Shown: positions 60,877 to 64,000 of the stretch, in pieces | How the letters are laid out: every line of letters begins with the position of its first letter | How positions within the stretch are numbered: the stretch's first letter is position 1 | Notes under the pieces: model-generated | Told to the model about the DNA's origin: nothing | Seen by the model: only the letters and a program-made list of their open reading frames with translations | The model's database searches: none | Assembly (NCBI GenBank): GCA_947632335.1 | Contig: CANROX010000004.1 | Span: 17,037-81,036 of the forward strand | Direction of reading: 5' to 3' | Origin: an uncultured Clostridia bacterium | Lineage (GTDB): Bacteria; Bacillota; Clostridia; Oscillospirales; Acutalibacteraceae | DNA length: 64,000 bases | Translations under genes and position numbers: made by a program

Positions 60877-63800
60877 ATGAGTTATTTTGGACTTATTAAC
60901 GGCCTGTCAGACAAGCAGGTTGTTATCAAAGGGTATGTAAATGCAAATCTTATTTCCTGCGGGAACAATTCTATTACCGTTAGTTTTCCGGAGGAACAGA
61001 AAAAGGACTGCCAAAAAGCAGTGGCATTTGCTTTAGTGGATTTTCATAATAAATACATTTGGTATAGAAGCTACAACGAAATAACCCACACTATGACTAT
61101 TGATTTTGATGGTTTTGACTTTGAAAAGGCCGACATAAGTGTGGAAAAATTCAAGACTTATATTGCCTTTGAAGAAGACGATAAAATTATTCTTGCAAGA
61201 CTATACTGTAAAGATGTTAAAAAGAATTTTAAAGCTACAAATGATATTAAGTTCCTTTACTATGATGTAATTGCAGAAAAAGAGAAGTTTGTAGAGGAAT
61301 TTAATCACTACGAAACCTATTCTCTTATAACCAATATTACATCAAAAGGGTTATTTGGTTTTGTTATTGCCCCAAAGAAAAAAACTTTGGCGTACAGGTT
61401 TAGAAACTATGTTACGGATTTTTATATTGATAAAGACGATTTTTGTCTTGAATTAAGGCTTACAAAGTATGATAGGGCAACTGAAACAGGGTTAAAGCTC
61501 CGCTCATATATTAGAGATGAAAATTCTCAGCAGGGTTATTTTGATTTAAAAGAGGACTCTGTAAAGGATTCAGGCGACTTCTATACTTTTAAGTGCAGAA
61601 TAAAAAGGGATATTATCAAGGAATCCTTAGGAGATATTCTTACTCCTATGTCGTATTATGTGGTGGACGGCTATGAATATTATGTGGGCTTTGATTTTGA
61701 AAATAAAAAGTTAGCTGAAAAGGTAAGACAAATCAGTTCCCACGATATTCCTACAATGAAATCTGCCTTATCTCATATTTCAGTGCGCGAAGTAAACTCT
61801 AAAAGGATTGAGTTTTTTACTGCTCTGCCTGTTACTTATGCAAAGAAAACGGAGAAAATTAGTGTAGAGGATTACATTCTTCTGCCGGACACATTTCCTG
61901 CAAGAAACCTAAACAGCACCTACCATATTGATAGTGAAAACCGGTATATAGTTAATTTTGCCTTTGACACAACAGGTATGGAAAATGTCTGTTTCTATGT
62001 TTATAACAAAAACTCAAAGGAGAAAATTATTCTTTCCTGCAAAAAGATTGACAACAACGCCTATACCCTTGATTTTTCAAATATGAAAAATTCAATGACC
62101 CGGGATTTTACCACAAAGTCCTATATGGTTTGCGTTGCCTTTGAGTATAAGGGAAATCTTTATTCATCAAAACTTATGTCCGCAGAAAAGGGTATTAACT
62201 ATATTGGCGAAGATGATTTTGACGAGAATCTTCCCGATTTTAAAAATGAGGTTGCAACTTTTAATATAGATAAAGATGTTGTTGTTTCCGCTGTTGCTCT
62301 ATACAGCCAAAACGGATATATGTATATAAAAACAGGGGAAAGAGCGGTACTTTCCAAAAACTATATTACAGTTCCCTATGTCAAGTATAATCTTACAAGA
62401 AAATATCTCAAAATTATTGTGGATATAACCGACGCAGAGTATGACTTTGATAAGTTTGCGCTTTCCTACAGATATAAAAAATCGGAGGACAGGCAGATTT
62501 ATTATGTAAAAGGCAGAAAATATACCAAGAAAGGAAAAACTTATCTTAAAGGTGTTTTTGACCTTACAAAGTACGATATTAAGAGGGTTATCTGGGATAT
62601 ATTTGCAGTATTTACCGTCAATAATAAGCAGTATTTTGCATCCATCTATGCTACGGACAAGCAAATTTACGACAACTTATACAGAAAGAGAAGTGTCCTT
62701 GTCCGTAATGACTACAGACTTAATACAAGTGAGGGCATAGATGTATTTCTTCCCTATTTCACTATGATAAATTCCCTTGCATTTATGGTAAGAGAGTTGG
62801 GTGAAATGGATTCAAGATTTTTCAAGTTTAAAGAATTTGCCGCCCTTGCAATCAATAAGGTGTACGGTAAATCACTTAAAAAGAAAAAAATTATGCTTAC
62901 CTACGAAAAATACTGTAACTGTGCCCAGGATAACGGAAGTGTTTTCTTTAAGCACTGTATGGAAAATAATGTAGAGGAGAAACTGGGCGCAGAGATTTAC
63001 TACATTATTGATAAAAAGGCACCGGACTATGAAAGGGTTAAAAAGTATAAGAATAATGTAATTGACTTCCTTTCCCTAAAGCATATGGTGTATATTTTGG
63101 GCGCAAGACTTCTGGTCTCCTCGGACTCAAGAAATCATATTTACGCTTGGAGACCAAACTGTTCTCCAATAGCCAGAAAACTTAAAGATAAAAAATATGT
63201 ATTTCTACAGCATGGCGTAACAGCCCTTAAAAGGGTTGACTTTATGTATGGCAAAGGTAAAGCAAGCGAAGTTGATATGTTTGTTACAACCTCAGTTGAT
63301 GAGTTTAAAATTGTAACAAAGAAATTTGGCTATGCACCGGAAAATGTTTGTATTACAGGCTTTGCAAGGTGGGACGACCTTGTGGATAAGTCCCAAGACA
63401 CAAGGGAAATCCTTCTTATGCCAACATGGAGGAGCTGGCTTGACGAGGCAACGGAGGAAGATTTCCTACAGAGCGACTACTATAAAAACTATACGGAGCT
63501 TCTCCATAGTGACAGACTAAATAATATTCTTAGGGACAATGACCTTACACTTAATTTCTATATTCACCCTAAGTTTAAGGATTATATTGCAAACTTTAAT
63601 ATTCAGAATGAAAGAATAAGAATTATTCCATACGGACAGGAACCTCTCAATGAGCTTATGATGAAGTGTAAACTCCTGATTACAGACTACAGTTCGGTTT
63701 GCTGGGATGTATTCTATATGAATAAACCTGTGCTTTTCTATCAGTTTGACTATGATATGTATAACAGGGTTCACGGTTCATATATTGATATGGAGCACGA

Positions 63801-63978
63801 CCTGTTTGGCGACAGAAGTCTGACCCTTGACGAGTTGTTTGATGATTTAGAGGCATCAATAAAACTTAATTTTGAGCTTACTGCGGAGTACAGTACAATG
63901 AGGGATTCAAGCTATGCTTATATTGACAGGCTCAACTCTTCAAGAATAGTTAAGGTTATTGAAAATATGAAATGGTAG
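60877..63978 (+). CDS. Large CDP-glycerol glycerophosphotransferase-like protein, copy 2
   Basis: A 1,033-residue paralogue of the preceding gene, colinear over its whole length. The polymerase domain keeps all the residues named there: Q778-H-G780, His897-Pro-Lys899 and Asp937-Tyr-Ser-Ser, with a nearly identical stretch from CAQDNG through DKKYVFLQHGV. The N-terminal ~620 residues are clearly related but much more divergent, which suggests that the two proteins share chemistry but differ in acceptor, partner or localisation. It has its own promoter and a GAAGGGAAG ribosome site. No signal peptide is present. The window ends 22 bases after the stop, so further copies downstream cannot be excluded. 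Confidence 0.8.
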   Translation: MSYFGLINGLSDKQVVIKGYVNANLISCGNNSITVSFPEEQKKDCQKAVAFALVDFHNKYIWYRSYNEITHTMTIDFDGFDFEKADISVEKFKTYIAFEEDDKIILARLYCKDVKKNFKATNDIKFLYYDVIAEKEKFVEEFNHYETYSLITNITSKGLFGFVIAPKKKTLAYRFRNYVTDFYIDKDDFCLELRLTKYDRATETGLKLRSYIRDENSQQGYFDLKEDSVKDSGDFYTFKCRIKRDIIKESLGDILTPMSYYVVDGYEYYVGFDFENKKLAEKVRQISSHDIPTMKSALSHISVREVNSKRIEFFTALPVTYAKKTEKISVEDYILLPDTFPARNLNSTYHIDSENRYIVNFAFDTTGMENVCFYVYNKNSKEKIILSCKKIDNNAYTLDFSNMKNSMTRDFTTKSYMVCVAFEYKGNLYSSKLMSAEKGINYIGEDDFDENLPDFKNEVATFNIDKDVVVSAVALYSQNGYMYIKTGERAVLSKNYITVPYVKYNLTRKYLKIIVDITDAEYDFDKFALSYRYKKSEDRQIYYVKGRKYTKKGKTYLKGVFDLTKYDIKRVIWDIFAVFTVNNKQYFASIYATDKQIYDNLYRKRSVLVRNDYRLNTSEGIDVFLPYFTMINSLAFMVRELGEMDSRFFKFKEFAALAINKVYGKSLKKKKIMLTYEKYCNCAQDNGSVFFKHCMENNVEEKLGAEIYYIIDKKAPDYERVKKYKNNVIDFLSLKHMVYILGARLLVSSDSRNHIYAWRPNCSPIARKLKDKKYVFLQHGVTALKRVDFMYGKGKASEVDMFVTTSVDEFKIVTKKFGYAPENVCITGFARWDDLVDKSQDTREILLMPTWRSWLDEATEEDFLQSDYYKNYTELLHSDRLNNILRDNDLTLNFYIHPKFKDYIANFNIQNERIRIIPYGQEPLNELMMKCKLLITDYSSVCWDVFYMNKPVLFYQFDYDMYNRVHGSYIDMEHDLFGDRSLTLDELFDDLEASIKLNFELTAEYSTMRDSSYAYIDRLNSSRIVKVIENMKW

Positions 63979-64000
63979 TATTTAAAAGGACTGAGTTTAT

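Noticed and set aside
57640..63978. The two TagF-like genes as an assembly duplication
   Set aside because: The N-terminal halves and the flanking promoters differ widely, so these are true diverged paralogues.
1..64000. CRISPR arrays, insertion sequences, prophage or integrase attachment sites
   Set aside because: No regularly spaced repeats, transposase, integrase or phage structural genes were found on either strand.

Overview
The window is a gene-dense, AT-rich chromosomal segment of a low-GC Gram-positive bacterium. It most likely belongs to the class Clostridia (a Ruminococcaceae/Oscillospirales-type anaerobe is my best guess, not proven). The pointers are RNase M5, RNase J, GdpP, TmcAL and YtfJ (GerW-like), a T-box leader in front of alaS, ThyX instead of ThyA, strong GGAGG ribosome sites with occasional TTG/GTG starts, and acetate kinase and a biotin-dependent carboxyltransferase set typical of a fermentative anaerobe. 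TepA, an FtsK/SpoIIIE translocase, YtfJ and a DacF-like carboxypeptidase hint at a sporulating ancestry. I see no phage, insertion sequence or CRISPR array.

Layout. 1-3.0 kb: 3' end of holA, rnmV, a small membrane protein and a convergent CBS-domain membrane protein. 3.1-9.5 kb: tepA, uppP, ftsK/spoIIIE and a YgiQ radical-SAM gene. 9.5-13.2 kb: tyrS, mscL with an added zinc-ribbon tail, and a secreted NlpC/P60 hydrolase. 13.3-13.7 kb: three tRNA genes (Ser-UGA, Ser-GCU, Arg-CCU). 14.1-15.1 kb: nrdR and convergent rnhA. 15.2-24.9 kb: an information-processing run rnjA-gdpP-rplI-dnaB-tilS-hpt-ftsH, followed by uvrA. 27.9-34.9 kb: an eight-gene run, thyX-tmk-DUF2156-GNAT-DJ1-MTHFS-mltG-U32. 34.9-37.9 kb: T-box leader and alaS. 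38.0-43.5 kb: rpmB (minus strand), then M50 protease-scpA-scpB-DUF2953-ytfJ-dacF-rluB. 43.6-46.9 kb: a three-gene biotin carboxyltransferase cassette. 46.9-52.2 kb: feoB, tmcAL, ackA and two small membrane proteins. 52.3-57.5 kb: gltX and a heterodimeric ABC exporter. 57.6-64.0 kb: two tandem genes of about 1,030 codons each, encoding teichoic-acid-polymerase-like proteins.

How the genes fit together. Most of the segment is housekeeping: replication (HolA, DnaB, RNase HI), chromosome segregation (FtsK, ScpAB), RNA maturation (RNase M5, RNase J, TilS, TmcAL, RluB), translation (TyrS, AlaS, GltX, L9, L28) and wall metabolism (UppP, MltG, DacF, NlpC/P60). ThyX, Tmk and 5-formyl-THF cyclo-ligase share one operon that links thymidylate and folate metabolism.

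The least ordinary parts are the tandem CDP-glycerol-glycerophosphotransferase-like proteins. Each has about 620 N-terminal residues that I cannot assign and that look like four degenerate repeats. The carboxyltransferase cassette is also unusual: it has the subunit composition of a soluble transcarboxylase, but its CoA-side subunit is short and divergent. Smaller regulatory curiosities are a hairpin over the dacF ribosome site, a terminator-like stem inside the tRNA cluster, and terminators embedded in the 3' coding ends of convergent neighbours.
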